64,000 nt of DNA from CALMEH01 sp031409875 (GTDB taxonomy: Bacteria; Acidobacteriota; Blastocatellia; Pyrinomonadales; Pyrinomonadaceae): assembly GCA_031409875.1 (NCBI GenBank), contig JANNYB010000047.1, positions 1 through 64,000 on the forward strand. Reading direction: 5' to 3'. A program made the translations under genes and the position numbers. This document shows positions 43,290-50,948 of the stretch, one piece after another; positions within the stretch are counted from its first letter, which is position 1, and each line of letters starts with the position of its first letter. The notes beneath the pieces were generated by a model. That model was given only the letters and a program-made list of their open reading frames with translations. It had not been told where the DNA came from and searched no databases.

Positions 43290-43739
43290 ATGATTATTAA
43301 ATTATTTCGCAACTTAAAAACTAATCTTTTTGTATTAATGGCTTTGACGCTTTTCTTGGTTTTTGCTTTCTCGATTAACTCGTCTGCTCAAACGCAATCA
43401 AAGCCAAAAATATTAACTTTGACTATTAAATTAGAAGATGAATTCAATCCTAATTTTAAGTTGTGTATGCCAATTGAGGCAGATGTGCCGATTGAAGTTT
43501 CGTGGACGAAGGGCGAAATTAAAAGCAGTATTTCAGCTTTATTACGCAAACCTGAAGGCGAATTTTATCGTGTTAAATTCACACTCAAGGAAGGCACAGC
43601 AGAAAGCACTATTTACAATGAAATGGTTGAGCCAAAACTCAAACTGGAAAAGATTTTTGAACAAACATTTATCGCGTCAAGCGTTTTCGAGAACTACTAT
43701 ACAAAGAGTTTATTATTGTCGAAAAAAGCCTGCAAATAA
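43290..43739 (+). CDS. Secreted protein of unknown function
   Basis: 149 residues with a signal peptide (about 15-33, cleaved near SSAQ). The mature part is beta-rich (ILTLTIKLEDEFNPNFKLC, then RVKFTLKEGTAESTIYNEM). No recognised family. No RBS; a promoter is seen at 43227-43256 and a further TAAATT box lies 7 bases before the ATG, so leaderless transcription is possible. Confidence 0.65.
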   Translation: MIIKLFRNLKTNLFVLMALTLFLVFAFSINSSAQTQSKPKILTLTIKLEDEFNPNFKLCMPIEADVPIEVSWTKGEIKSSISALLRKPEGEFYRVKFTLKEGTAESTIYNEMVEPKLKLEKIFEQTFIASSVFENYYTKSLLLSKKACK

Positions 43740-43821
43740 CGGCACCACCGTCATTGAACATTTATTCATAAATCCGAAACGGCTGGATAAATTAACCGGA
43801 AAAGAGTATTCTGTTTTCGTT

Positions 43822-44064
43822 ATGAACACCGTTAAAGCCTACGAAGAAGTTGTTGATTTTATTGCCGCCGGGACAACGCCGCAGAATGTTATTGCGTTTC
43901 GTCCGTCGGAGGCGGCGCAAAATCGGGTTGAGGATTTGCTGTCGCGTGAAAAAGAAGGCGATTTGTCGTCTGCGGAAAAGAGCGAACTCGACCATTATTT
44001 GCAGATTGAACACTTAATGCGCCTTGCAAAAGCCCGCGCCCGCGATTTTCTGCCGAATGAGTAA
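43822..44064 (+). CDS. Regulator-like protein of a broken HNH cassette
   Basis: 80 residues from the ATG at 43822: AYEEVVDFIAAGTTPQNVIA, FRPSEAAQNRVEDLLSREKE, EKSELDHYLQIEHLMRLAKA. This small conserved protein is typically followed by an HNH nuclease, and here an HNH start overlaps its stop by 8 bases but is truncated. The LL.REKE...L..AEK.ELD motif parallels the regulator at 32873. A longer frame from 43438 reads an unrelated gene out of frame and is rejected. Whether it still acts without its nuclease is unknown. Confidence 0.75.
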   Translation: MNTVKAYEEVVDFIAAGTTPQNVIAFRPSEAAQNRVEDLLSREKEGDLSSAEKSELDHYLQIEHLMRLAKARARDFLPNE

Positions 44065-44118
44065 ATATATCAGTTCCGAAGTGCGGCAGATTGTGGCAAG
44101 TCGCGTCAACTTAGCCGC
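44057..44118 (+). pseudogene. Truncated HNH endonuclease (5' end only)
   Basis: The ATG at 44057 begins MSKYISSEVRQIVASR, the usual opening of HNH nucleases of this cassette. After about codon 16 (near 44105) the sequence loses similarity and runs antisense into the 3' end of the amidohydrolase gene; the cysteine and HNH motifs are missing. A deletion junction must lie at about 44105-44118. Confidence 0.7.
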
Positions 44119-45465
44119 TCAAAGCATTTTCAATGCAATTTCTTTCATCTTAATTTTCAATTCTTTTTCATCAATCCGCTTCGCTTCGCCGCTGCGGTAG
44201 ATTTCTTCGCCCGCGACGATTGTTAAGCAAACATCACGCGCATTTGAAGCGAAAAGAAGTGCGGAATGAATGTCGTGAACGGGCATTTGTGCGGTGTTTT
44301 CGAGCGAAACGGCGATGATGTCGGCTTGCTTTCCGGCTTCCAAACTTCCGATTTCTTTTTCTAATCCTAAACTTTTTGCGCCGCCGAGTGTTGCGGTTTC
44401 GATGACTTCTTTTGCGCTCAAAAATCTTTTTGTTTCAGGCAGATTTCGTGCAAAAAGTGCGGCAAATCGGGCTTCTTCCAAGATGTCGCAGGTGTTGTTG
44501 CTTGCCATCGAATCGCTGCCGAAAGCGGTTTTTATTTTTGCGTCGAGAAATTTTTCGAGCGGTGCGATGCCGTGTCCAAATTTGGCGTTTGATTTCGGGC
44601 AATGTGCAATGCGTGTGTCGGTTTCGGCGATGATTTTTATATCGTTTTCGGAAACTTTGACGCAATGTGCGAGAAGCGGTTTTGCTTGTAAAACGCCGAT
44701 GTTTGCGAGATATTGAACGGAAGAAACGTGCGGCGTGTTCCATTCAAAACCGCCTTTTTTGTAAAGTTCCGCGAAAAGTCCTGCGCCGTGTTTCATAAAA
44801 TTTTCTTCGTCGTTGGATTCGGCGGCGTGAATCGTGATTTTGATATTTTCTTGAGTTGCGTATTCGGTAATTTTTTCAAACAGCGCACGGCTGACCGTGT
44901 AAGGCGAATGCGGCGAAAGTCCGATTTTGACGAGTTCGGTTTCCGTAGATTTTAATTCGAGAAATTTTTCCTTCAAACGCGCAAAATCTTCCGAAGCATT
45001 TTCGTTGACAGGCGAAAATTCGGTTTCTTGAAATAAAATTCCGCGCAAACCGTTTGTTTTCAACGCTTCAAATCCGGCTTTGCTAAAACGTCCGATGTCG
45101 CCGAAACAAGTTACGCCGGCGCGTGCGCCTTCGAGTGCGCCGAAAATTGCGGCGTGTTTTACGTCTTCATCTGTCAAAATTTCGCCGCGTGTTTTCGTCA
45201 ATTTCATCAGCCACGCAAAAAAATCCGCGTCAAATTCATCGAGAAATCCGCGCATTGCCGTAATTTCCAAATGCGAATGAGCATTAACAAATCCGGGCAA
45301 AATCGCCGCTTCACCGAGATTTTCGTGAATCGCTTCGGGAAAGTTTTCGAGTAAATCAGCACGTTTCCCAACCGCGACAATTTTATCTTTTTCAAACGCA
45401 ATCGCACCGTCCGAAATCTGTTCGGCGGAAATCGGTAAAACGTAATTTGCTGATAAAATTTTCAT
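44119..45465 (-). CDS. Amidohydrolase (deaminase-like, metal dependent)
   Basis: 448 residues from the ATG at 45465 (a TTG two codons earlier is less likely). The family motifs are PGFVNAHSHLEITAMRG (HxH metal ligands), KITIHAAESNDE (His and Glu), LLAHCVKVSE (His) and FGSDSMASNN (Asp). This is the TRZ/ATZ, cytosine-deaminase-like group that deaminates purine-like nucleosides; aminodeoxyfutalosine deaminase is one possibility, but no menaquinone genes are nearby. Cytoplasmic, no signal peptide. Confidence 0.88.
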   Translation of the reverse strand: MKILSANYVLPISAEQISDGAIAFEKDKIVAVGKRADLLENFPEAIHENLGEAAILPGFVNAHSHLEITAMRGFLDEFDADFFAWLMKLTKTRGEILTDEDVKHAAIFGALEGARAGVTCFGDIGRFSKAGFEALKTNGLRGILFQETEFSPVNENASEDFARLKEKFLELKSTETELVKIGLSPHSPYTVSRALFEKITEYATQENIKITIHAAESNDEENFMKHGAGLFAELYKKGGFEWNTPHVSSVQYLANIGVLQAKPLLAHCVKVSENDIKIIAETDTRIAHCPKSNAKFGHGIAPLEKFLDAKIKTAFGSDSMASNNTCDILEEARFAALFARNLPETKRFLSAKEVIETATLGGAKSLGLEKEIGSLEAGKQADIIAVSLENTAQMPVHDIHSALLFASNARDVCLTIVAGEEIYRSGEAKRIDEKELKIKMKEIALKML

Positions 45466-45479
45466 AAACAAAAGACGAA

Positions 45480-45575
45480 TCTATCATTTATCATCTTTCA
45501 TCTATCAGCTATTTAGAAGGTAAAATTTTTACACTTTCTATATAACTGATAGATGATAGATGATAGATGATAGAT
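45480..45575. repeat. Inverted heptanucleotide array (AGATGAT units)
   Basis: The right arm has four tandem TAGATGA-type 7-mers; the left arm carries complementary TCTATCA/TCATCTT units. The arms face each other across about 30 bases in the gap between the amidohydrolase and a transglycosylase gene. Confidence 0.85.
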
Positions 45576-45600
45576 TTTTTATATCACATTGTGAGCGGAT

Positions 45601-45625
45601 CGCTACCGCTCGCTGTTCTGACTTT
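45601..45625 (-). repeat. REP-B copy 2, forming a gene's end
   Basis: On the minus strand AGTCAGAACAGCGAGCGGTA then GCGAT. It encodes the last residues (KSQNSER) and the TAG stop of the small transglycosylase. Confidence 0.75.
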
Positions 45626-46178
45626 TCATACGTTCCAGAATTTCCGTAACGTAACTGCGCGTCGAAGGAATATTTATGTTTTTGATAAATTCCGTTTCGG
45701 TCATTGTTTTGGCTGCTTCGGGCGATTTGCTCCAATCGGTAACGCGGCTCGCGCCGGCATTGTAGGCGGCGAGCGTCATCGGGATTTCGGCGGGAAAACC
45801 GCGATAATTTTCGCGCATTTTTTCGAGATACCAACAGCCGACTTGAATATTCGTTTCCGGGTCGCGCAAAAATTCGTTGAGATTTTCTTCCGTCTGTTTT
45901 TCAAATTCCTGAAGCTGGGTTTTTTTCGCCCATTCACGCGCCACAGTCGGCGTAACCTGCATCAAACCGACTTCTTTATCCGCGCCGATTTTCCACGCGC
46001 GAAAATACGTTTCCTGATAAATCACGCTCCAAACCAGTTTTTCTTCCAGATTATAAACTTTCGCGTAACGCGCAATCGCTCCATCGTAGCGATGAATCCA
46101 ATAATCTCTAAAAAAATAAAGCCCGACCGCCGAAGAAACGGTCAACAAAATCAAAATTAGAACAATATAACGACGCAT
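45603..46178 (-). CDS. Membrane-anchored lytic transglycosylase (SLT domain)
   Basis: 191 residues. An N-terminal signal anchor (about 4-24) precedes an SLT domain: VWSVIYQETYFRAWKIG (catalytic Glu), GLMQVTPTVAREWA, and AAYNAGASRVTDW. It is a short periplasmic peptidoglycan lyase like EmtA/Slt cores. The C-terminus ends in a REP-B copy that supplies the stop codon. Confidence 0.9.
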   Translation of the reverse strand: MRRYIVLILILLTVSSAVGLYFFRDYWIHRYDGAIARYAKVYNLEEKLVWSVIYQETYFRAWKIGADKEVGLMQVTPTVAREWAKKTQLQEFEKQTEENLNEFLRDPETNIQVGCWYLEKMRENYRGFPAEIPMTLAAYNAGASRVTDWSKSPEAAKTMTETEFIKNINIPSTRSYVTEILERMKSQNSER

Positions 46179-46186
46179 TTTGCAGA

Positions 46187-46384
46187 TTAAATTTTTACTT
46201 TGCGGGATTTGAGTGGTTCGTTTTGAGTTTCTTTGTCGGAGTTTGAATCGTCAAGCGTTAATTCCGTTGAAAAATTTCCCGTCCGCACTTTTTCGGCAAA
46301 TAAATCAATATCATAATCGGCTTCGCGGGACATTTCCTGCCGAATTTGCAATAAAACTTCTAAAAATTTCGGGCGGCGATACAT
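46187..46384 (-). CDS. Small antitoxin-like protein
   Basis: 65 residues beginning MYRRPKFLEVLLQIRQEMSR followed by EADYDIDLFAEKVRTG. The pattern is common in short proteins preceding or following PIN toxin genes. The C-terminus is Glu/Ser/Lys-rich. It lies one tandem repeat downstream of a PIN gene and is the likely antitoxin, though the order (toxin first) is reversed. Confidence 0.65.
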   Translation of the reverse strand: MYRRPKFLEVLLQIRQEMSREADYDIDLFAEKVRTGNFSTELTLDDSNSDKETQNEPLKSRKVKI

Positions 46385-46390
46385 AATTTA

Positions 46391-46447
46391 GTGAAAAGTG
46401 AATAGTGAATAGTGAATACAATCTTTTCACTATTCACTTTTCACTAT
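46391..46447. repeat. Inverted heptanucleotide array (GTGAATA units)
   Basis: GTGAAAA-GTGAATA-GTGAATA-GTGAATA on the left and the complement on the right with only about 6 bases between. It would form a nearly continuous hairpin between the PIN gene and its putative partner. Confidence 0.9.
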
Positions 46448-46448
46448 C

Positions 46449-46907
46449 TCAACTATGCACTAAAAATTCAGGCGTAACAATCATCGGCACGAAAAATCCG
46501 GCGGCGGTGTTGAAAAGCCTGATTCTGGCTTGGCGGCGGACGTTTGCCAGATGCCCGAAATTCCACGTTACGAGATAATCAATTTTATGAAACGAAGCGA
46601 TTGCAACGTGAAACGCATCGGCGAGAAATTTTCGATGAAAAATGCCGCGTGAAATGTAACCTTCCGCCAAAATCGCCACCTCTTCGGCAAATTCCAATTC
46701 GGGAAGCGGTTCGAGAATTTTCAGATAACCACTACGATGCGGTTCAACCAGACGTTCGATTTCGCGCCGCACCAGAATCGAGCTAAACGGTTGATATTCA
46801 AAGAGTTCGTGTTCCCACCAACGAATCGTCAAATCCCGCCGAAAAGGTTCGCCGTTATCCAAATACGCACCAACAACCGAGGTTTCAAGATATAAACTTT
46901 GTTTCAT
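46449..46907 (-). CDS. PIN-domain toxin-like RNase
   Basis: 152 residues. Acidic positions are in LYLETSVVGAYLD, the VRREIERLVEP helix and KFLADAFHVAIAS followed by YLVTWNFGHLAN, the standard PIN ordering. The first catalytic acid is Glu (YLETS) as in a known sub-branch. It probably forms a TA pair with the 65-residue gene downstream. Confidence 0.82.
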   Translation of the reverse strand: MKQSLYLETSVVGAYLDNGEPFRRDLTIRWWEHELFEYQPFSSILVRREIERLVEPHRSGYLKILEPLPELEFAEEVAILAEGYISRGIFHRKFLADAFHVAIASFHKIDYLVTWNFGHLANVRRQARIRLFNTAAGFFVPMIVTPEFLVHS

Positions 46908-46913
46908 TTATTT

Positions 46914-47498
46914 TTAATTCGCGCAACAATCTTCTTCATCATCATTCGGCATTTCGTCAATGTAAAATACAATAATTATAGTCGTTGCCGAGTTGACTTC
47001 CTCCGAAACCGAAACTTTTGCCTCTGCAAATCCGCGATTTTTCAAAAATTCTTTAATGATTTTTTTCGCTTTGTTAAAATCCTGCGGTTGATAAGGTTCT
47101 CCGGCTTTAATTTTTAGATTTTTCTCACGCAATTCAGCCAAAATTTCTTCTTTTTTGACATACCGCAAACCGTCAAAATTAATTTCAGCGACAAGCGGTA
47201 ATTCGTGAACTTGAAAGATGACATTTACGCCACCGCGAACACCTGTTTCGATAATCACGCCTGTATCAGTCGTGTTGAAAACACCAAGCGCGAGAAGTGA
47301 TTGCAAATCTTCTTGAACTCGTTTTTGGTCAAATTTGTCGCCTGCACGGGTTTTGATTGACTTTAGAAGTTCTTCATCAGTCAAACGACGATTGCCTATA
47401 ATATCAAGATTTTCGACAAGTTTATTTTCATTCTGTGCAAAAACATTTAAGGTCAAACTAATCAAGAAAATCAAAAAAATAAATCTGAACTTTTTCAT
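46914..47498 (-). CDS. Exported protein with two POTRA domains and no barrel
   Basis: 194 residues: signal peptide (1-21) then two POTRA modules, one with LDIIGNRRLTDEELLKSI and one with INFDGLRYVKKEEILAELRE and FLKNRGFAEAKVSVSEEV. BamA/FhaC proteins have such repeats before a beta-barrel, but here the gene ends after the second domain with an acidic, Cys-containing tail (EEDCCAN). It may be a periplasmic adaptor or a truncated Omp85 relative. Confidence 0.8.
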   Translation of the reverse strand: MKKFRFIFLIFLISLTLNVFAQNENKLVENLDIIGNRRLTDEELLKSIKTRAGDKFDQKRVQEDLQSLLALGVFNTTDTGVIIETGVRGGVNVIFQVHELPLVAEINFDGLRYVKKEEILAELREKNLKIKAGEPYQPQDFNKAKKIIKEFLKNRGFAEAKVSVSEEVNSATTIIIVFYIDEMPNDDEEDCCAN

Positions 47499-47506
47499 TT
47501 TGCATC

Positions 47507-49078
47507 CTATCTTTTAATCGGCACGAAAAGGACTTTCGAGTTTTGAAAATCGAACGTCAGGCGATAATTTTTCAAGAAATTTCCGCCTAAAATTCCCATC
47601 TGTTCAAAGCCGGAAGATTCGTTAATCATATCCAAATCAAGCGCGATGGCGACAATTGAGCGGCGACTTTCTTTGCCGAATGTTACGCGCGGAAGAATAA
47701 AAACGGGCATTTCTTCGGTTTCGCCGGCTGAACCGACAACTTTGATTTTGTCGCGCACTTGAAAACGGCTCATTGCATCCATTCCGGCAACTACATCGGA
47801 TATTACCGAAAGACTCGCGCCCGTGTCAACGATAAAATTCAGGCGCGGTTCGATGCCTTCAATCTGCACTTCGCCGCTCAGAAAACCGCCCGAAGTCAGA
47901 CGCAAAGGCAAAACTAAACCTTCGGATTCGCTGATTTGTTCACGCGGCGAATCTTTTCTGAGCAACGAAAAACTCGTGTCGCCGTAGTCAATCGTCGTCA
48001 GAAATTTTGAAATCAGAGACAAGCCGATATAACCGTCAATGCCTTCATTTATCGAATGAAACGGGCGAATATAAACTGGCACGTTTTTGATGGCGACATC
48101 GCCGATTTCAACGCGATTTAAGAAACCATAAACGATTTCAAATTTCCCGTTGCCGCCGAAACCTTTCGCTTTTCCGCCGCTGGCAACCGGCGAAATATCG
48201 AGTTTTTCCGCCGTTTGTTTGGAAATCACCGAAATTCCCGAACCCGTATCGAGAACAAAATTCAAAGGTTTATCGGATTTATTGACGCGAAGCTGAATTA
48301 CGGGACGGTCATTGACGAGAGCAAAGGTAACTTTTGTTTGACGTTTGCCGCCGATTTCATAAAGCGAAGATTTGTTACCCAAATATTCCAAAAAATCAAT
48401 CAAACCTTTGATTCGTTCGCGGCGGTCAATGTCGCTGCGCGGCGAAATCCGCAAAAATTCGCGGTAGGCTTGAGCGGATTCTTTGTATTTTTCGGCGCGG
48501 GCGGAAATTTGCGCCAACGCAAAAATGTAATCCGGCTCTTTGCCGTCAATATAAACGGCGTTTCGCATCGCGTCGAGACTGTCGAAAATACGGTTTTCGT
48601 AAAAATCCAACATTCCGAGTCCAGCCCACGCCAACGCTTGACGGCGATTGAGATTCAAAGAATTATTCAGCGCAATTTCGGCTTCTTTGAAATTTCCGGC
48701 GTTTAAAATCGTCATTCCCAAAACAGCAAAAGCATACGAATTTTGCGGCTCGGCGGTGCAAACATCAAAAGACAATTTATAAGATTCAAAAAGTCGTCTC
48801 TGCTTCATCAAAACGTAAGCCAAACTGATTTTCACTTTTGAATTTTGCGGATTTCGTTCGAGCAATCCGCGCAGAATCTTTTCGGCTTCTATTAAATTTC
48901 CGTTGCGCGTCAGTTTTTCGGCTTGCTTTAGAACTTTTTTAATTTCATCGGTTTGAACCTGCGCTTCGTCCGTATTTGCCAAAGCAACAGACGAAAACGC
49001 GAACAACAAACAAACGATTAAAAGCGGCAAAAAAGGGCGTTTGATGCGAAAAGGGAAAGAAATTTCTTTGTCTCTCAT
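47507..49078 (-). CDS. TPR protein with two tandem retropepsin-like domains
   Basis: 523 residues from the ATG at 49078, which has RBS AGGAG 6 bases upstream; the longer frame to 49105 lacks one. Signal peptide (about 8-33), TPR helices (40-225), then two aspartyl protease domains, each with a DTG: LNFVLDTGSGISVIS and LNFIVDTGASLSVISD. The pair could form an intramolecular pepsin-like active site. Secreted or periplasmic; substrate unknown. It is followed by the POTRA gene with a 9-base gap, suggesting co-transcription. Confidence 0.87.
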   Translation of the reverse strand: MRDKEISFPFRIKRPFLPLLIVCLLFAFSSVALANTDEAQVQTDEIKKVLKQAEKLTRNGNLIEAEKILRGLLERNPQNSKVKISLAYVLMKQRRLFESYKLSFDVCTAEPQNSYAFAVLGMTILNAGNFKEAEIALNNSLNLNRRQALAWAGLGMLDFYENRIFDSLDAMRNAVYIDGKEPDYIFALAQISARAEKYKESAQAYREFLRISPRSDIDRRERIKGLIDFLEYLGNKSSLYEIGGKRQTKVTFALVNDRPVIQLRVNKSDKPLNFVLDTGSGISVISKQTAEKLDISPVASGGKAKGFGGNGKFEIVYGFLNRVEIGDVAIKNVPVYIRPFHSINEGIDGYIGLSLISKFLTTIDYGDTSFSLLRKDSPREQISESEGLVLPLRLTSGGFLSGEVQIEGIEPRLNFIVDTGASLSVISDVVAGMDAMSRFQVRDKIKVVGSAGETEEMPVFILPRVTFGKESRRSIVAIALDLDMINESSGFEQMGILGGNFLKNYRLTFDFQNSKVLFVPIKR

Positions 49079-49112
49079 AAACAACTCCTGTAAATGTCTT
49101 GTCAAGCCGTTC

Positions 49113-49775
49113 TCATTTCAGAATCTCTCCTGTTTTGAGCGACCACAAGACTAAATCCAACTCATCAAAATCAATTTTGAGGTTTTCAGCTAAGTTTTTT
49201 ACTTCTTTTTCAATCGTTAGATACTTCAAACGGGTATTTGGTGGCTTTGGGTCAGAAATTATTTTTAGCTCTGCTAAACTCCGCAAGATGTGTTTGTCCA
49301 AAATCGCATAACCTTTCAAACCGATATTTCGCAAATAATGGCTCGCTTCTTTATAGCCTAAACCTTTGATACGCTTCTCTTTAACCAGCCAATCGCGGCG
49401 TTCAAAATCATCATCGAAACTGCTCAATTTTTCGCGCAGACGCATTCCGCAATGCTCTTGTAAAAAATCGCGTGAAGCAACAATATAACCGCTTCGCGCT
49501 CGCGGATAACGATGTTTGCCGACGAGTTTGTTCATCAATTCGTCGTGCGTTCCGGTGAGCAAAATCGGTCGCACCGCTTCAATCGAATTCAATCCCATCC
49601 GCGCCGAACATCCGCCGGTAAAAAAACAATAAACCATTTCTTCCCAAAGTTTTTCGTCCGTTCCGCTTTCCCAAATCGCATCAAATTCGGCAATTCTCTG
49701 CCGAACATCCGCACCGCGCTCAATGTAAGCCGTTTTTATTCTTTCAATTGTTAAAGGTATGTGTTCTTTTTTCAC
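49113..49775 (-). CDS. ogg: 8-oxoguanine DNA glycosylase/lyase (Ogg2-like)
   Basis: A 220-residue HhH-GPD DNA repair enzyme, closest in style to the short archaeal/bacterial Ogg2 group. The hairpin GLGYKEASHYLRNIG carries the catalytic Lys and LDKHILRSL the catalytic Asp. It excises 8-oxoG and nicks the abasic site. The start is GTG at 49775, within the 3' end of xdhC (32-base overlap). Confidence 0.9.
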   Translation of the reverse strand: MKKEHIPLTIERIKTAYIERGADVRQRIAEFDAIWESGTDEKLWEEMVYCFFTGGCSARMGLNSIEAVRPILLTGTHDELMNKLVGKHRYPRARSGYIVASRDFLQEHCGMRLREKLSSFDDDFERRDWLVKEKRIKGLGYKEASHYLRNIGLKGYAILDKHILRSLAELKIISDPKPPNTRLKYLTIEKEVKNLAENLKIDFDELDLVLWSLKTGEILK

Positions 49776-50802
49776 GAGAAATTATATCAATTTTATTCCT
49801 TTCAACAGTTGATTGCAATGGATTGTTTTCAAATTCAGAAGCCTTATTTTTCACCGCAATAATTTCCGCCGCAATCGAAACCGCGATTTCTTCGGGCGTG
49901 TGCGAATTTATCGGCAAACCAATCGGCGTATGAATTTGCGATAGTTTTTCTTTGTCAAAGCCTTCTTTTTCAAGAGTTTTCAAAAGCGTTTTCATCTTCG
50001 CTTTGCTTCCGAGAACGCCGAAATATTTAAAGTTTTTATCAAACAATTGTCGAATCACAATCTCATCAAATTTATATCCAAGCGTCATCACAACGACATA
50101 AATATTTTCGCCCGATTCAATAAATTCGTCAATGTTTTCATAACTTTCAATAATTTTCTTCTCGTGAACAAACTCATTTTTCGCCAAAGTATTCAAATCG
50201 CTGCGGTCATCAAAAAGCGAAATATGAAAATCCATTTTCGACATTAATTCCGAAAGCGCAAGCGCACAATGCCCGCCGCCGATGATGAAAAGTTTGTTTT
50301 TATAGCCGAGCTTTTCCTCGTAAATAAATTCGTTTTCGCCAAATTTTTCAAATCGAAAATCAAAATCATCGCTTTGGTTTTCCAAGATTTGAAATTTGAA
50401 ATTTGAAATTTGAAATTTGAAATTACGATAATTTTTCAGCGCACGAATAACTTTTTCAACACTTTGCAAATGCGAAGAATCAAGCTGAAAAATAATAACC
50501 GTCTGTCTGCCCGAACAAATCATCCCACTCGAATTTGCCGCGTTTTTCCGATGAACCTGCTCAAAAACTTCTGTAATTCGTAATTCGTAATTCGTAATTC
50601 GTAATTTAGCTTTTTCCGCAAGCGCAACTTCCATCAAGCCGCCGCCGATGCTTCCACACATTGCATCTTCGGCAACAATCATCTTAAACCCAACTCTGCC
50701 CGGCGAACTTCCAACACTTTCCGCCACCACAAGAAGCATCACCGATTCGCCTCGCGCCAACTTCCCTGCGGCAAATTTCCAAAGTTCAAGTTCTCTGTTC
50801 AT
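49744..50802 (-). CDS. xdhC: XdhC/CoxI-family molybdenum cofactor insertion protein
   Basis: 352 residues from the ATG at 50802. The XdhC N-domain has VVAESVGSSPGRVGFKMIV and GSIGGGLMEVAL; the C-terminal Rossmann domain has LFIIGGGHCALALSELM and YFGVLGSKAKMKTLL. It binds sulfurated molybdopterin and loads xanthine dehydrogenase (xdhA/xdhB are 4-10 kb away). Two heptanucleotide arrays inside the gene encode LRITNYE and KFQISNF repeats (about residues 65-80 and 125-145), extending a linker. TAGAAT lies exactly 7 bases before 50802, which favours this start over 50856. Confidence 0.87.
   Translation of the reverse strand: MNRELELWKFAAGKLARGESVMLLVVAESVGSSPGRVGFKMIVAEDAMCGSIGGGLMEVALAEKAKLRITNYELRITEVFEQVHRKNAANSSGMICSGRQTVIIFQLDSSHLQSVEKVIRALKNYRNFKFQISNFKFQILENQSDDFDFRFEKFGENEFIYEEKLGYKNKLFIIGGGHCALALSELMSKMDFHISLFDDRSDLNTLAKNEFVHEKKIIESYENIDEFIESGENIYVVVMTLGYKFDEIVIRQLFDKNFKYFGVLGSKAKMKTLLKTLEKEGFDKEKLSQIHTPIGLPINSHTPEEIAVSIAAEIIAVKNKASEFENNPLQSTVERNKIDIISREKRTHTFNN
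50386..50424. repeat. In-frame heptanucleotide array (AAATTTG)
   Basis: Five tandem TTTGAAA/AAATTTG units in xdhC, encoding the 7-residue repeat KFQISNF. Confidence 0.9.
50572..50606. repeat. In-frame heptanucleotide array (TAATTCG)
   Basis: Five tandem GTAATTC units in xdhC, encoding KLRITNYELRIT. Confidence 0.9.
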
Positions 50803-50948
50803 CAACAAAATTCTACCGCATTCCACCGCAAATTTCGCCTTCCGGTTTTTTTTCAAAAAAGTGCGTTACGTTTTGCAAGAAACCGACACATATAACCGAA
50901 GCGCGAAATTTGTAGCTTTAAAAATAAAAATTTAAATGAGGAAAAAAT

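Noticed and set aside
43438..43821. Upstream part of a 208-codon frame covering the regulator at 43822
   Set aside because: It reads the secreted-protein gene at 43290 out of frame; homology begins only at the ATG 43822.
46178..46200. TTTAAT 7 bases before the small transglycosylase ATG as a leaderless promoter
   Set aside because: It lies within the 3' end of the upstream gene and has no -35 box; chance match is likely.
46391..46447. Tandem array as a possible CRISPR
   Set aside because: Units of 7 bases without spacers of constant length; arms are inverted, not direct. The same applies to the other arrays.
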